A program made the position numbers and the translations under genes. Below are positions 16,399 to 26,017 of a DNA stretch of 64,000 nucleotides, one piece after another (positions within the stretch are counted from its first letter, which is position 1; every line of letters starts with the position of its first letter). Under the pieces are notes generated by a model that saw only the letters and a list, made by a program, of their open reading frames with translations, had not been told where the DNA came from and did no database searches. The DNA lies in NCBI RefSeq assembly GCF_041154505.1, contig NZ_AP028672.1, forward strand, positions 310,001 through 374,000, given 5' to 3'. The DNA is from Acidovorax sp. A79 (GTDB lineage: Bacteria; Pseudomonadota; Gammaproteobacteria; Burkholderiales; Burkholderiaceae_C).

Positions 16399-16863
16399 AT
16401 GCCCGCCCGCCCCCTCTCCGACGAAACCCTGCACCTGATCGACGCCGTGCGCACGGCGCTCGCGCACCGCAGCGACGTGGAGGAGCGCCCGCTGTTCGGC
16501 ACCCATGCGTTTTTTGTGGACGGCAAGATGTGTGTCGCCGTCAAGGGCGAGGAACTGCTGGTGCGCCTGCCGCCGGAGCGCCATGGCGAGGTGCAGGAGA
16601 TGCAGAACACCCGCGAGCTGTCGCCCGGCGGCGGCATGAAGGGCTACTTCTGGGTGGAGCCCAATGGCTACGCCACGCGCGCACAGTGGAACCATTGGCT
16701 CGAAGCAGCCCTGGCCTACAACCCGCTGGCCAAGGCATCGCCGCGCAAGAAGAAAACAACCAACACCCCGGCCGCGGCCAGGAAAGCGCCCGCCAGCACC
16801 GGCACCCAGCCGAAGAAAAAAACCGCCGCGAAGAAGCACAGCATCTTCGAAGCCGACGACTGA
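16399..16863 (+). CDS. TfoX N-terminal-domain protein with Lys-rich tail
   Basis: 154 residues. The TfoX-N fold is recognisable in VEERPLFGTHAFFVDGKMCV, AVKGEELLVRLPPERHGEVQ and MKGYFWVEPNGYATRAQWNHWLE. From about residue 112 it ends in a basic low-complexity tail rich in Lys, Ala, Pro and Thr. The enteric competence regulator TfoX has two domains; stand-alone TfoX-N proteins are common in proteobacteria and uncharacterised. The basic tail could bind nucleic acid. It starts 8 bp after a family A repeat and lies 30 bp before the DUF488 gene. Confidence 0.8.
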   Translation: MPARPLSDETLHLIDAVRTALAHRSDVEERPLFGTHAFFVDGKMCVAVKGEELLVRLPPERHGEVQEMQNTRELSPGGGMKGYFWVEPNGYATRAQWNHWLEAALAYNPLAKASPRKKKTTNTPAAARKAPASTGTQPKKKTAAKKHSIFEADD

Positions 16864-16893
16864 TCTGCCCCACCCTCCCTGGAGCCCACCACC

Positions 16894-17283
16894 ATGCCCC
16901 TTCGCATCGTCCGCCTCGGCACCCCGCGCGCCGCCGGGGAAGGCACCCGCATCGGCACCGTGCGCCGCCCGCCGCGTGGCGTGCCCAAGACCGAGTTCGC
17001 CAGCCGCGACTATTACGACGTGTGGTACCCCCTGCTGTCCCCCACGGCCGAACTCATGGCCCAGGGCCAGCAGGCGCAGACGGACAAGGAGTGGGACGCG
17101 TTCGTCAAGCAGTTCCGCAAGGAACTGGCCCAGCCCGAGGCCAGCCGCACGCTGGACCTGCTGGCCGCGCTCTCGCGCCACGCCGCGATGTCGCTGGGCT
17201 GCTACTGCGAGGACGAATCGCGTTGCCACCGCTCGGTGCTGCGCGCGGAGCTGAAAGCCCGCGGCGCAGACTTCGCCGAGTGA
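16894..17283 (+). CDS. DUF488-family protein
   Basis: 129 residues. The N-terminus MPLRIVRLGTPRAAGEGTRI, then FASRDYYDVWYPLLSPTAEL, and the conserved end LGCYCEDESRCHRSVLRAEL are typical of the DUF488 family. The Cys-x-Cys...Cys-His cluster near 108-117 may bind a metal or form a catalytic site. Function is unproven. It lies 30 bp after the TfoX-domain gene, suggesting co-transcription. Confidence 0.8.
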   Translation: MPLRIVRLGTPRAAGEGTRIGTVRRPPRGVPKTEFASRDYYDVWYPLLSPTAELMAQGQQAQTDKEWDAFVKQFRKELAQPEASRTLDLLAALSRHAAMSLGCYCEDESRCHRSVLRAELKARGADFAE

Positions 17284-17343
17284 TTTTCAAGCCTTTTCGG
17301 CCGGTAGCCCTTTGAAAACAAGCGCTGGCAGCTATCAATTTCA
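17284..17343 (-). repeat. Dispersed repeat family A, copy 4
   Basis: Starts at the stop of the DUF488 gene. Read on the minus strand it gives ATTGATAGCTGCCAGCGCTT, GTTTTCAAAGGGCTACCGGCC and GAAAAGGCTTG, with both arms recognisable but the 3' arm changed (AGGGCT). Confidence 0.75.
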
Positions 17344-17389
17344 TACCAACCCGATTCACCACCACAACGACATCCAGGAGAAACACACC

Positions 17390-18283
17390 ATGAAGATTGC
17401 ATTCATCGGCCTCGGCAACATGGGCGGCCCCATGGCCCTGAACCTGCACAAGGCGGGCCACGACGTGGGCGCCTTCGACCTCTCCAAGCCGGCCTGCGAC
17501 AAGCTCGCCGCCGATGGCGTGCGCATCGCGACGGACGCCGGCGCCTGCGTGCAAGGGGCCGAGGTCGTCATCAGCATGCTGCCCGCCAGCCAGCACGTGG
17601 AAACGCTCTATCTGGGCAGCGACCGGCAACCCGGCCTGCTGCCGCTGCTGGCCGAGGGCACGCTGGTGATCGACTGCTCGACCATCGCCGCCGCCACGTC
17701 GCGCAAGGTGGCCGAGGCCGCCAAGGCACGGGGCATGGACTTCATCGACGCGCCCGTCTCGGGCGGCACGGGCGGGGCCATCGCCGGCACGCTGACCTTC
17801 ATGGTGGGCGGCGACACCCCGGCACTGGAACGCGCGCGCCCCGTGCTCGAGAAGATGGGCGCCAACATCTTTCACGCCGGCGCCGTGGGCGCGGGCCAGA
17901 CGGCCAAGATCTGCAACAACATGCTGCTGGGCATCCTGATGGCCGGCACCAGCGAGGCGATCGCCCTGGGCGTGGCCAATGGCCTGGACCCGAAGGTGCT
18001 CTCCGAGATCATGCGCCGCAGCTCGGGCGGCAACTGGGCGCTGGAGAAGTACAACCCCATGCCCGGCGTGATGGAGACCGCGCCGGCGAGCAAGGGCTAT
18101 GCGGGCGGCTTCGGCACCGACCTCATGCTCAAGGACCTGGGGCTGGCGCAGGAGAACGCCGCGGCCGTGAAGGCCTCCACCCCGCTCGGCGGCCTGGCGC
18201 GCAGCCTGTATGCCGCACACAGCCTGGCGGGCCATGGCGCGCTGGATTTCTCCAGCATCATCAAGTTGGTGCAAAAACACTGA
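17390..18283 (+). CDS. mmsB: 3-hydroxyisobutyrate dehydrogenase
   Basis: 297 residues. It oxidises 3-hydroxyisobutyrate to methylmalonate semialdehyde with NAD, feeding MmsA. The N-terminal Rossmann motif is IAFIGLGNMGGPMALNLHKA. The substrate-binding stretch FIDAPVSGGTGGAIAGTLTF and the catalytic Lys in GAGQTAKICNNMLLG (about residue 170) are both present. CAGGAG lies 9 nt before the ATG at 17390; an in-frame extension upstream falls in the family A repeat and is not used. It completes the valine set with mmsA and the acyl-CoA dehydrogenase. Confidence 0.95.
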   Translation: MKIAFIGLGNMGGPMALNLHKAGHDVGAFDLSKPACDKLAADGVRIATDAGACVQGAEVVISMLPASQHVETLYLGSDRQPGLLPLLAEGTLVIDCSTIAAATSRKVAEAAKARGMDFIDAPVSGGTGGAIAGTLTFMVGGDTPALERARPVLEKMGANIFHAGAVGAGQTAKICNNMLLGILMAGTSEAIALGVANGLDPKVLSEIMRRSSGGNWALEKYNPMPGVMETAPASKGYAGGFGTDLMLKDLGLAQENAAAVKASTPLGGLARSLYAAHSLAGHGALDFSSIIKLVQKH

Positions 18284-18333
18284 CACCACGCGGCGGCGCG
18301 GCGGCGGGGCCCGCCACGGGACCGCCGCCGGAC

Positions 18334-21300
18334 TCAGTGCGCGGGCACGCCGGCGGAACCCGCCAGGAACTGGGCCTCGAACACGTCCGCGGGCAGGGGC
18401 CGGCTGAGCAGGTAGCCCTGGATCTCGTCGCAGCCCAGCAGTGCGAGCCGGCGGCACTGGTCGTCCGTCTCGACCCCCTCGGCCACCACCTTGAGCCCCA
18501 GCGAGTGCCCCATGTTGATGATGGTGGACACCAGCGCCTGCCCCTGGGCTCCGGTGTCCATGCCCAGGATGAAGGAGCGGTCGATCTTGAGCGTGTCGGC
18601 CGGCAGCGTGGCCAGGTAGCTCAGCGATGAGAACCCGGTGCCGAAATCGTCGATGGCGATCGTGATGTCCATCTCGCGCAGGGCGTGCAGGCTGCGCCTG
18701 CTGTGCTCCACGTCCTCCATCACCATGCTTTCTGTGATCTCCAGCTCCAGCCCGCTGCCTGCCCCCGGGTCCAGGGCCAAGGCCTCGCGCACCTCGGCCA
18801 CGAAGTTGCGGTGCCGCAGCTGCAGGAACGACACATTGACCGCCACGCGCAGCGGCGCGTGGCCCGCCTGCCGCCAGCGCCGGTTGTCCGCCAGCGCCTG
18901 GCGAAGGGCCCAGCGGCCCACGTCGTAGATCAGGCCGGTCTCCTCCAGGATGGGAATGAAGAGCCCCGGTGGCACCAGGCCCCGGTGCGGATCGTTCCAG
19001 CGGATCAGCGCCTCGGCGCCCGCCACGACGCCGCTGGCCAGGCATTGCTTGGGCTGGTAGTGCAAAACAAACTGGCCCTGCTCCAGCGCTTCGCGCAGGC
19101 GGCCTTCCAGGCTCAGCGCCTCGGCCACGCGGGTGTTCATTTCAGAGGTGTAGAACAGCAGGCTGTCGGCCGATGCCTTGGCCTTGCCGACCGCGGCCTC
19201 GGCGTTGCGCAGCAGCGCTTCGGCATCCATGCCGTCCATGGGGTACAGGGCCACCCCTGCCTTGGCGGCCATGCGCAGCTCGGTCTGCCCCAGCAGGAAG
19301 GGCGCATCAAAGCAGCTGCGCATGAGATGGTCCACCACCAGCGCCACGGCCCCGGCATCGCGGGCGCCGGCCACGGCCATGCCGAAACTGTTGATCCCGA
19401 TGCGCGCCACGCCGTGCACATCGGCCGCCGCATGCTGCAGCCGCTGCGCCACCTGCTTGAGAAGCTCGTCCCCCATCTGCCGCCCCAGCGTGTCATTGAC
19501 GAACCGGAACCGGCTGATGTCCATCAGCGCGATCCCGAGCAGCGGCCGCGGCCCTTCGCGGGGCCGCAGGTGCTGGCCGGCGCGCTCCAGGAAAAGCGTG
19601 CGGTTGGGCAGGCCGGTGATCTCGTCGTAGTAGGCCAGGTAGCTCAGCCGGTCTTCCTTGTCGAGGTGGTCGAGCGCGAAGCCGATGTCGCCGGCCAGCT
19701 CGGTCAGCAGCTTCATCTCGGCCTCGTCGAAAAACCCCACCTCTTCGGAAAACAGGGCCAGCACCCCCACCACCTCGTGGGCCACGACCAGCGGCAGCAT
19801 GGCCAGCGACGCCACGCCACGCTGCGCCAGCAGGCCGGGCAGCAAGATCCGGGGGTCGCCCACCACGTCGTCGCACACGGCGGGCAGCCCGGTGCGAACC
19901 ACCTCCGCGCTCAGGCTCTCGCCCGGGGTGGGCTTGTCGTGCAGCCGCAGCCGGTCCCGGATGTGCGCGAGGAAGTCCTCTCCCGCGCCAGAGAGCGCCA
20001 CCGGCACCAGCTGCTGGCGGGCCGCGTCCACCTTGCCCAGCCACGCGATCTTGAACTGCCCTTCCTCCACGGCGATGCGGCAGGCCTCGTGAAACAGCTC
20101 CTCGCGCTTGCGCACGCGCACGATCAGCGTGTTGATGCCGCTGAGCATGGCGTACACGCGGTTGAGCCGCTTGATCTTGTGCTCGGCCTCCTTGCGCTCG
20201 GTGATGTCCTCCCCGAGCGCGGCCACGCCGGTCACCTGGCCGCCCGCCGATCGCAGCACGGTGTTGTTCCAGTGCACCAGCCTGCGCTCGCCGCCGCGGG
20301 TGATGATTTCGTTGTCGTAGTGCCAGGCAGAAGGGCGGTCGGCCAGCAGGTCGGCGAACACGTCGCGCACATCCGCCTGCTCGGGCGGCACGAACAGCGA
20401 GAACCAGTTCTGGCCGGACACCTCGTCGCGCCGCCACCCGGTCAGGCGCAGCAGGTAGTCGTTGCAATAGGTGATGCGCCCCTCGCAGTCGAGCATCAGC
20501 GAGATCATCTCCACCTTGTCCAGCATGTCGTTGAAGCGGCGGTCGCTCTCGCGCAGTTCTTCCTCCGCGCGCTTTTGCACGCTGATGTCCTGGATGGTGT
20601 TGAACCAGCGGACGGTGTCGCTGCCCACGCCATCGTCGGCCAGCAACGGCTCCATGACCTGGCGCAGGTGGATCACCGCGCCGTCTGCGCGCACGAGGCG
20701 GTAGTTGAAATCCAGGCGCACGCCCTCGGTGGCAGCCTCCAGCGCGCGCTCACGGAACAAGGGCTGGTCGTCCGGATACACGAGGGCCAGCCATTCGCGC
20801 GCGGACCGGGGCATCGCCGACGGCTCCACGCCCAGCATCTGGGGGCAGGTGTCGGGCCAGCTCTCGAACACGCCGTCCTGGCTGCTGATCACATGGGTGA
20901 TCTTGGCCAGCACCTGCGCGCGGTGCAGGCCCGCCTCGCTGGCCCGGAGCTCTTCGATGACCCGCTTGCGCTCGATCACCTCGAACTGAAGCTGGTCGGC
21001 ATGGCGCTGCACCTCCGCGTACAGGCTTCCGTTCTCGTAGATGCGCCCCACCTGGGCCCCCAGGATGGACAGGATCTTCTCGTCCTCGGCGCTGAACTCG
21101 TGCGACCCGGGCTTGTTGGCCAGGCAGATCCAGCCATAGGAGAACGACAGCGATGTGATGGGCGCGATCAGGCCGCAGTGCAGCGCCGGATAGCCCGCCG
21201 GCAAGCCCACCTCGCGGGGGTCGCCGCTGGCGTTGGCCACCCGCCGCGCCCGCCGCTCGGCGCGCACGCTGCCCAGCAGGCCGTGCGACACCACGGGCAG

Positions 21301-21975
21301 GTCCAGCACTCCCGTCGCGGCGGCATCGATGCCACTGGTGCAGACCAGGGCCGCATGGCCATCCTTGCGCACGGCGCACAGCACCACGTACTGCGCGCCC
21401 ACCAGGTCCCGCGCACCCCGGCAGACGCTGGCCAGGAGCACCTGCGGGTCGCGCTCGGACGCCAGCTGCAGGTTCAGGTCGGTCAGCGCCGCCAGCCGGC
21501 GGTTCATGGCTTCCAGCTCGGCCACGTTGCCGGTGAGCTTGTCCGCCATGAGCTGCAGGTGCCGCGTCTGGAAGCTGTGCTCCAGCGGGAGCACGGGCTG
21601 TGGCGGAACCTGCGACAGCGCCTGTTCGATGGCCGCGATGATGTCCTGCGGCTCGCAGGGCTTCACCAGCACCTGGGCGACCCCGCAGGCCAGGGCCAGG
21701 TTGCGCGCCTCCTGCTCGCGGAAATGCGCGCTGTAGAAAATCACCTGCGTGGCGGCGAGCTGGGGGTCGGCACGCAACTGCCGCACGAACTCATAGCCGT
21801 CCATCGTGGGCATCAGGATGTCGGAGATCACCAGCTGCGGGCGTTCTGCCCGCACCACGTCCAGCGCCTGGGCGCCGTCCGCCGCCTCCAGCGCCTGGTG
21901 GCCGCTGTGTCCTATGAGCGTGGCCACCAGCGCCCTGTTGGCCGGAAGGTCATCCACGACAAGGATCTTGGCCAT
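18334..21975 (-). CDS. REC-GAF-PAS-PAS-GAF-GGDEF(degenerate)-EAL signalling protein
   Basis: 1213 residues. Receiver domain 1-122 with D52 phosphoacceptor and K105; GAF about 165-320; PAS about 350-475 and 478-600 (QDISVQKRAEEEL and EDITERKEAEHKI ends); GAF about 620-770; GGDEF-like about 785-945; EAL about 955-1205. The GGDEF signature is replaced by G-I-N-S-F at 860-864, so cyclase activity is unlikely. The EAL domain keeps EALIRW (988-993), ELEITES, DDFGTGFSS (1109-1117) and VVAEGVET, so cyclic-di-GMP phosphodiesterase activity is expected. No membrane segment. It is last in the operon after the histidine kinase and small receiver, starting 18 bp after the latter, and is probably phosphorylated by that kinase. 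Confidence 0.93.
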   Translation of the reverse strand: MAKILVVDDLPANRALVATLIGHSGHQALEAADGAQALDVVRAERPQLVISDILMPTMDGYEFVRQLRADPQLAATQVIFYSAHFREQEARNLALACGVAQVLVKPCEPQDIIAAIEQALSQVPPQPVLPLEHSFQTRHLQLMADKLTGNVAELEAMNRRLAALTDLNLQLASERDPQVLLASVCRGARDLVGAQYVVLCAVRKDGHAALVCTSGIDAAATGVLDLPVVSHGLLGSVRAERRARRVANASGDPREVGLPAGYPALHCGLIAPITSLSFSYGWICLANKPGSHEFSAEDEKILSILGAQVGRIYENGSLYAEVQRHADQLQFEVIERKRVIEELRASEAGLHRAQVLAKITHVISSQDGVFESWPDTCPQMLGVEPSAMPRSAREWLALVYPDDQPLFRERALEAATEGVRLDFNYRLVRADGAVIHLRQVMEPLLADDGVGSDTVRWFNTIQDISVQKRAEEELRESDRRFNDMLDKVEMISLMLDCEGRITYCNDYLLRLTGWRRDEVSGQNWFSLFVPPEQADVRDVFADLLADRPSAWHYDNEIITRGGERRLVHWNNTVLRSAGGQVTGVAALGEDITERKEAEHKIKRLNRVYAMLSGINTLIVRVRKREELFHEACRIAVEEGQFKIAWLGKVDAARQQLVPVALSGAGEDFLAHIRDRLRLHDKPTPGESLSAEVVRTGLPAVCDDVVGDPRILLPGLLAQRGVASLAMLPLVVAHEVVGVLALFSEEVGFFDEAEMKLLTELAGDIGFALDHLDKEDRLSYLAYYDEITGLPNRTLFLERAGQHLRPREGPRPLLGIALMDISRFRFVNDTLGRQMGDELLKQVAQRLQHAAADVHGVARIGINSFGMAVAGARDAGAVALVVDHLMRSCFDAPFLLGQTELRMAAKAGVALYPMDGMDAEALLRNAEAAVGKAKASADSLLFYTSEMNTRVAEALSLEGRLREALEQGQFVLHYQPKQCLASGVVAGAEALIRWNDPHRGLVPPGLFIPILEETGLIYDVGRWALRQALADNRRWRQAGHAPLRVAVNVSFLQLRHRNFVAEVREALALDPGAGSGLELEITESMVMEDVEHSRRSLHALREMDITIAIDDFGTGFSSLSYLATLPADTLKIDRSFILGMDTGAQGQALVSTIINMGHSLGLKVVAEGVETDDQCRRLALLGCDEIQGYLLSRPLPADVFEAQFLAGSAGVPAH

Positions 21976-21993
21976 GCTGCCGCCGTAGCTGCT

Positions 21994-22389
21994 TCAGGCC
22001 GCCGCAGGCGGCGCGTGGAACGAGGAGCCCAGAAATGCCTCGACCTGCTTCACGAAGGTCTCGGGCGTGATGGGCTTGGAAAGGTGCTCGTCGAAACCCA
22101 CGTCGAGCGCCTTCTCGCGGTCGCCCGGCATGGAGAATGCCGTGACGGCCACCAGCGGCACCACGCGCCACGCGTGGTGGGAGCGCAGGCTCTGCGCCAC
22201 CTCGTAGCCGTTCATGACGGGCATCTGCAGGTCGCACAGGATCAGGTCGGGCGATTCCGCCAGCGCGAGCCCCATGCCCAGCGCGCCATTCTCGGCGGCC
22301 AGCACGCGGTGGCCCGCGGCCTCCAGCAGATAGGTGACGAGTTCCCGGCTCGCGTCATCGTCCTCGATGACGAGGATGGTGGCTTTCAT
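21994..22389 (-). CDS. Single-domain response regulator
   Basis: 131 residues, receiver domain only: acidic pocket E9-D10-D11, phosphoacceptor D53 in LILCDLQMPVMNGYEV, T83 and K105 in HLSKP. A short Ala/Pro tail follows, with no output domain. The start overlaps the kinase stop by 4 nt (ATGA), so it is translationally coupled to the kinase. It may relay or compete for phosphate between the kinase and the REC domain of the EAL protein downstream. Confidence 0.93.
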   Translation of the reverse strand: MKATILVIEDDDASRELVTYLLEAAGHRVLAAENGALGMGLALAESPDLILCDLQMPVMNGYEVAQSLRSHHAWRVVPLVAVTAFSMPGDREKALDVGFDEHLSKPITPETFVKQVEAFLGSSFHAPPAAA

Positions 22390-24236
22390 GCGCTGGTCTC
22401 CTGGAATTCCACGGTGAACGTGCTGCCCTGCCCTTCGGTGCTTTCAAAGCCGACGCTGCCGCCCAGCGCCTCGGCCAGCTTGCGGCTCAGGTGCAGGCCC
22501 AGGCCCGTGCCTTCGTGGTGGCGCCGGTCGGCGGTCTCCACGCGCGAGAACGCCTCGAACAGCCGGGACTGCTCCTGCGGCGCGATCCCGGGCCCCGTGT
22601 CCCGCACCCGGACCTGCACGGTGCGGCCTTGCGGCGACAGCGTCTCTTCCAGCACCACCTCCACGGACCCCTCCGGCGTGAACTTGATGGCATTGCCCAC
22701 CAGATTGATGAGTATCTGGCTGAACGCCCGGCGGTCGGTGTGCAGGGTGACGGCCTGGGCGGGCGCGCGCACGCTGAACGCCAGCCCCTTGCGCCCGGCC
22801 TCCTGCTCCAGCGTGGCCGCGACTTCCGCGACGATGCTCCGGCAGTCGAGCGCCTCGATGTTGAGCGACACCTTGTTGGCGCTGAGCTTGGCCACATCCA
22901 GCAGGTCATTGATGAGGGAAAGAAGGTGCCGCGCCCCCGTCTGCACGATGCGCAATTGCTTGTCCTGCTCGGGATTGAGCGGGCCCGGCAGCTTCATCAG
23001 CAATGTGCCCGTGAAACCGATGATGGCGTTGAGCGGGGTTCGCAGTTCGTGGGACATGCTGGCCAGGAAGCGGTCTTTGACCAAGGCCGCATTTTCAAGC
23101 TCCAGGTTCTTGTCGCGCAAGACCCGCTCGATCCGCTTGCGCTCGGTCACGTCGCGGATCGCGCTCGAGACGAAAAGGCCTTCCTCCGTCTGCAGCGGGC
23201 TCAGGCTGATCTCGACCGGGAACTCGGAGCCGTCCTTGCGCAGTCCGTACAGATCAAGGCCCGCCCCCATGGAGCGGGTGCGTGGCTCGACGAAGAAGCG
23301 GTGGCGGTGCTCGGGATGCCGGGCATTGAAACGTTCGGGCACGAGCAATTCGATCTTCTGGCCCAGCAACTCGGTGCGGCTCCAGCCGAACAGCTTCACG
23401 GCCTGGGAATTGACCAGCACGATGCTGCCATCCCGGTCGACGATGACCATGGCGTCGGGCGCGGCTTCGAGCAGGTCCTTGAACTTCTGGTCGGCCCGCT
23501 TGCGGTCGGTGATGTCGCGGATGGCGCTCATCACCATCTCGCCTTCCTCGGTGTGGATCGGGCTCAGGCTGATCTCCACCGGAAACTCGGTGCCCCCCTT
23601 GCGCAGGCCATACAGCTCCAGGCCCGCTCCCATGGTGCGCGTGCGTGGTGCCCCGAAGAAGCCGCTGCGGTGCCCCAGGTGCGCGCCCCGGTAGCGGTGG
23701 GGCAGAAGCACTTCCACCGCCTGCCCCAGCAGCTCGGCCCGCTCGTAGCCGAACACGCGCTCGGCCTGCGAATTCACCAGCACGATGCGGCCGGTCACAT
23801 TGACCATCACGATGGCATCCGGCGTGGATTCGAGCAGGTCGCGAAACCGTGCCTCCAGCAACTTGGCCTCGCGCTGGACCTTGAGCTGGGTGACATCCTT
23901 CTTGCTGGACAGGAAGTACAGCAGCTGCCCGCCGTCATCGCGCACCGCCTTGGTGGAGACATTCACGTGCACGAGCGAGCCGTCCTTGCGGCGGCGCACC
24001 GACTCGTGCACCGCCGTCACGCCGCGCAATGCCTCGGCGCGGATCTCGTCTTCCTCATGGGCCCGTCCCTCGGGAACGATCAGATCCATCAGGGACCGGC
24101 CCTGCACCTCGGCCAGCGCGTAGCCAAAGATCGCTTCGGCGGCGGGGTTCCAGTTGAGCACCATGCCCTCGGGCGACAGCACCAGCAGCGCATCGGGGTT
24201 TTGCTCCCAGTATGCGGCGGAAAAATCAGATGCCAT
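22386..24236 (-). CDS. Triple-PAS sensor histidine kinase
   Basis: 616 residues, soluble. PAS domains lie at about 8-118, 128-245 and 250-368; the second and third are recent duplicates (both carry MGAGL-LYGLRK and FPVEISLSP). HisKA has H396 in FLASMSHELRTPLNAIIGF. The HATPase has an N-box NLVGNAIKFTPEG, DTGPGIAPQ and GTGLGLHLSRKL. The ATG at 24236 is chosen because GGGAGGG lies 6 nt upstream and the extension to 24497 is low-complexity. It is the first gene of the three-gene signalling operon. The PAS domains may sense redox state or a small ligand; no heme or flavin motif can be assigned. Confidence 0.92.
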   Translation of the reverse strand: MASDFSAAYWEQNPDALLVLSPEGMVLNWNPAAEAIFGYALAEVQGRSLMDLIVPEGRAHEEDEIRAEALRGVTAVHESVRRRKDGSLVHVNVSTKAVRDDGGQLLYFLSSKKDVTQLKVQREAKLLEARFRDLLESTPDAIVMVNVTGRIVLVNSQAERVFGYERAELLGQAVEVLLPHRYRGAHLGHRSGFFGAPRTRTMGAGLELYGLRKGGTEFPVEISLSPIHTEEGEMVMSAIRDITDRKRADQKFKDLLEAAPDAMVIVDRDGSIVLVNSQAVKLFGWSRTELLGQKIELLVPERFNARHPEHRHRFFVEPRTRSMGAGLDLYGLRKDGSEFPVEISLSPLQTEEGLFVSSAIRDVTERKRIERVLRDKNLELENAALVKDRFLASMSHELRTPLNAIIGFTGTLLMKLPGPLNPEQDKQLRIVQTGARHLLSLINDLLDVAKLSANKVSLNIEALDCRSIVAEVAATLEQEAGRKGLAFSVRAPAQAVTLHTDRRAFSQILINLVGNAIKFTPEGSVEVVLEETLSPQGRTVQVRVRDTGPGIAPQEQSRLFEAFSRVETADRRHHEGTGLGLHLSRKLAEALGGSVGFESTEGQGSTFTVEFQETSA

Positions 24237-24488
24237 GCAGCCCTCCCTGTGTGAGGCCATCTCCCTGCGCAGCGCGCCCAACGCGCACAGACGGCAGCGG
24301 CCTTCGCCCTCATTGCCCTCGCCAATGGCTGATCCCATCTTAGGCGGGAAATCTCCAAATAGCCAACACTCAACTGCCCCGCGGATCACCCGCCCCGGCC
24401 GCCTGGGCGCGGGCCGCCCCGGGACCGCGCGGCCCAAGCCGCGATGCGCCATACCCCGACCCATCTTCGCCATCCGCCGTGGGAGGCC
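24237..24488. other. Intergenic region upstream of the kinase operon
   Basis: About 250 bp between the kinase start and the icd terminator. The kinase-operon promoter should lie here. The stretch GGGAAATCTCCAAATAGCC at about 24346-24364 is relatively AT-rich, but no clear promoter match was found. Confidence 0.4.
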
Positions 24489-24530
24489 GAAAAACAAAAA
24501 CCCCTGAAATCCTCACGGAGATCAGGGGCT
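24489..24530 (-). terminator. Rho-independent terminator of icd
   Basis: On the minus strand CCCCTGAT, a loop and ATTTCAGGGG are followed by TTTTTGTTTTT. It lies about 30 bp after the icd stop. Confidence 0.85.
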
Positions 24531-24561
24531 CCATCCGTGCCGCGCGGCGCGCCGGCGGCGG

Positions 24562-25824
24562 TCAGTCCATCGCGTCGATCATCACCTGGCCAAAACCGGA
24601 ACAGCTCACCTGCGTGGCGCCATCCATCAGGCGCGCGAAATCGTAGGTCACCTTCTTGGAGGCGATCGACTTTTCCAGCGAGCGGATGATCAGGTTGGCA
24701 GCGTCGATCCAGCCCATGTGGCGCAGCATCATCTCGGCCGAGAGGATCTCGGAGCCCGGGTTCACGTAGTCCTTGCCGGCGTACTTGGGCGCCGTGCCGT
24801 GCGTGGCCTCGAAGCAGGCCACCGAATCGGACATGTTGGCCCCGGGCGCGATCCCGATGCCACCGACCTGGGCCGCCAGCGCGTCCGAGATGTAGTCGCC
24901 GTTGAGGTTGAGCGTGGCCACCACCGAGTACTCGGCGGGGCGCAACAGGATCTGCTGCAAGAAGGCGTCGGCGATCGAATCCTTGACGGTGATGTCCTTG
25001 CCGGTCTTCGGGTTCTTGAACTTGCACCACGGGCCGCCGTCGATCAGCTGGGCGCCGAACTCCTTCTGCGCGAGGCCGTAAGCCCAGTCGCGGAAGCCGC
25101 CTTCGGTGAACTTCATGATGTTGCCCTTGTGCACGATGGTCACGCTGGGCTTGTCGTTGTCGATGGCGTACTGGATGGCCTTGCGCACCAGGCGCTCGGT
25201 GCCCTCGCGCGACACGGGCTTGACGCCGATGCCCGAGGTGTTGGGGAAACGGATTTTCTTCACGCCCATCTCATCCTGCAGGAACTTGATGAGTTTCTTG
25301 GCCTTGTCGGACTCGGCCTCGAACTCGATGCCGGCATAGATGTCCTCCGAGTTCTCGCGGAAGATCACCATGTTGGTCTTCTCGGGCTCCTTGAGGGGCG
25401 AAGGCACGCCCTTGAAATACTGCACGGGGCGCAGGCAGACGTACAGGTCCAGCTCCTGGCGCAGCGCCACGTTCAGCGAGCGGATGCCGCCCCCCACGGG
25501 CGTGGTCAGCGGGCCCTTGATGGAAACCACATACTCGCGCAGCACCTGCAGGGTCTCTTCGGGCAGCCACACGTCGGGGCCATACACCTTGGTGGATTTC
25601 TCGCCGGCATAGACCTCCATCCAGTGGATCTTCTTCTTGCCGCCATAGGCCTTGGCCACCGCGGCATCCACCACCTTGATCATCACCGGCGTGATGTCCA
25701 GGCCCGTGCCGTCGCCTTCGATGAAAGGGATGATGGGCTGGTCCGGCACGTTCAGCGACATGTCGGCGTTGACGGTGATTTTCTGGCCTTCGGCGGGCAC
25801 CTTGATGTGCTGGTAGCTGGTCAT
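24562..25824 (-). CDS. icd: Isocitrate dehydrogenase, NADP-dependent
   Basis: 420 residues. TCA-cycle oxidative decarboxylation of isocitrate to 2-oxoglutarate. The homodimeric bacterial type is shown by [20 protein letters not shown], the Ser of the phosphorylation/substrate loop in [35 protein letters not shown], and [20 protein letters not shown] then APGANMSD. Length matches the E. coli enzyme (416). AGGAG precedes the ATG. It is divergent from the Lys-rich small protein gene across about 190 bp and has its own terminator. Confidence 0.97.
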   Translation of the reverse strand: MTSYQHIKVPAEGQKITVNADMSLNVPDQPIIPFIEGDGTGLDITPVMIKVVDAAVAKAYGGKKKIHWMEVYAGEKSTKVYGPDVWLPEETLQVLREYVVSIKGPLTTPVGGGIRSLNVALRQELDLYVCLRPVQYFKGVPSPLKEPEKTNMVIFRENSEDIYAGIEFEAESDKAKKLIKFLQDEMGVKKIRFPNTSGIGVKPVSREGTERLVRKAIQYAIDNDKPSVTIVHKGNIMKFTEGGFRDWAYGLAQKEFGAQLIDGGPWCKFKNPKTGKDITVKDSIADAFLQQILLRPAEYSVVATLNLNGDYISDALAAQVGGIGIAPGANMSDSVACFEATHGTAPKYAGKDYVNPGSEILSAEMMLRHMGWIDAANLIIRSLEKSIASKKVTYDFARLMDGATQVSCSGFGQVMIDAMD

Positions 25825-26017
25825 GGGCGGGTGTCTCCTGGGGTGGCTGAAACAGGATTCAGCGAATTGGGCAAAGCGCTCTGAAGCCGGTCAATTCTAA
25901 TGACAAATATTTATGGCCAAGACCCTGTCAACGCGGCTGCCGCTGCTATCGTTGGGGGTGGAGCCATGCGGGGTTTCGCATGGCCCTCAACCCTTGTTCA
26001 CACTGGAAACGGCACAT

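Noticed and set aside
18685..23694. 1669-codon open frame on the plus strand
   Set aside because: Antisense to the EAL protein and histidine kinase, low-complexity His/Gln/Ala composition, no motif. A high-GC shadow.
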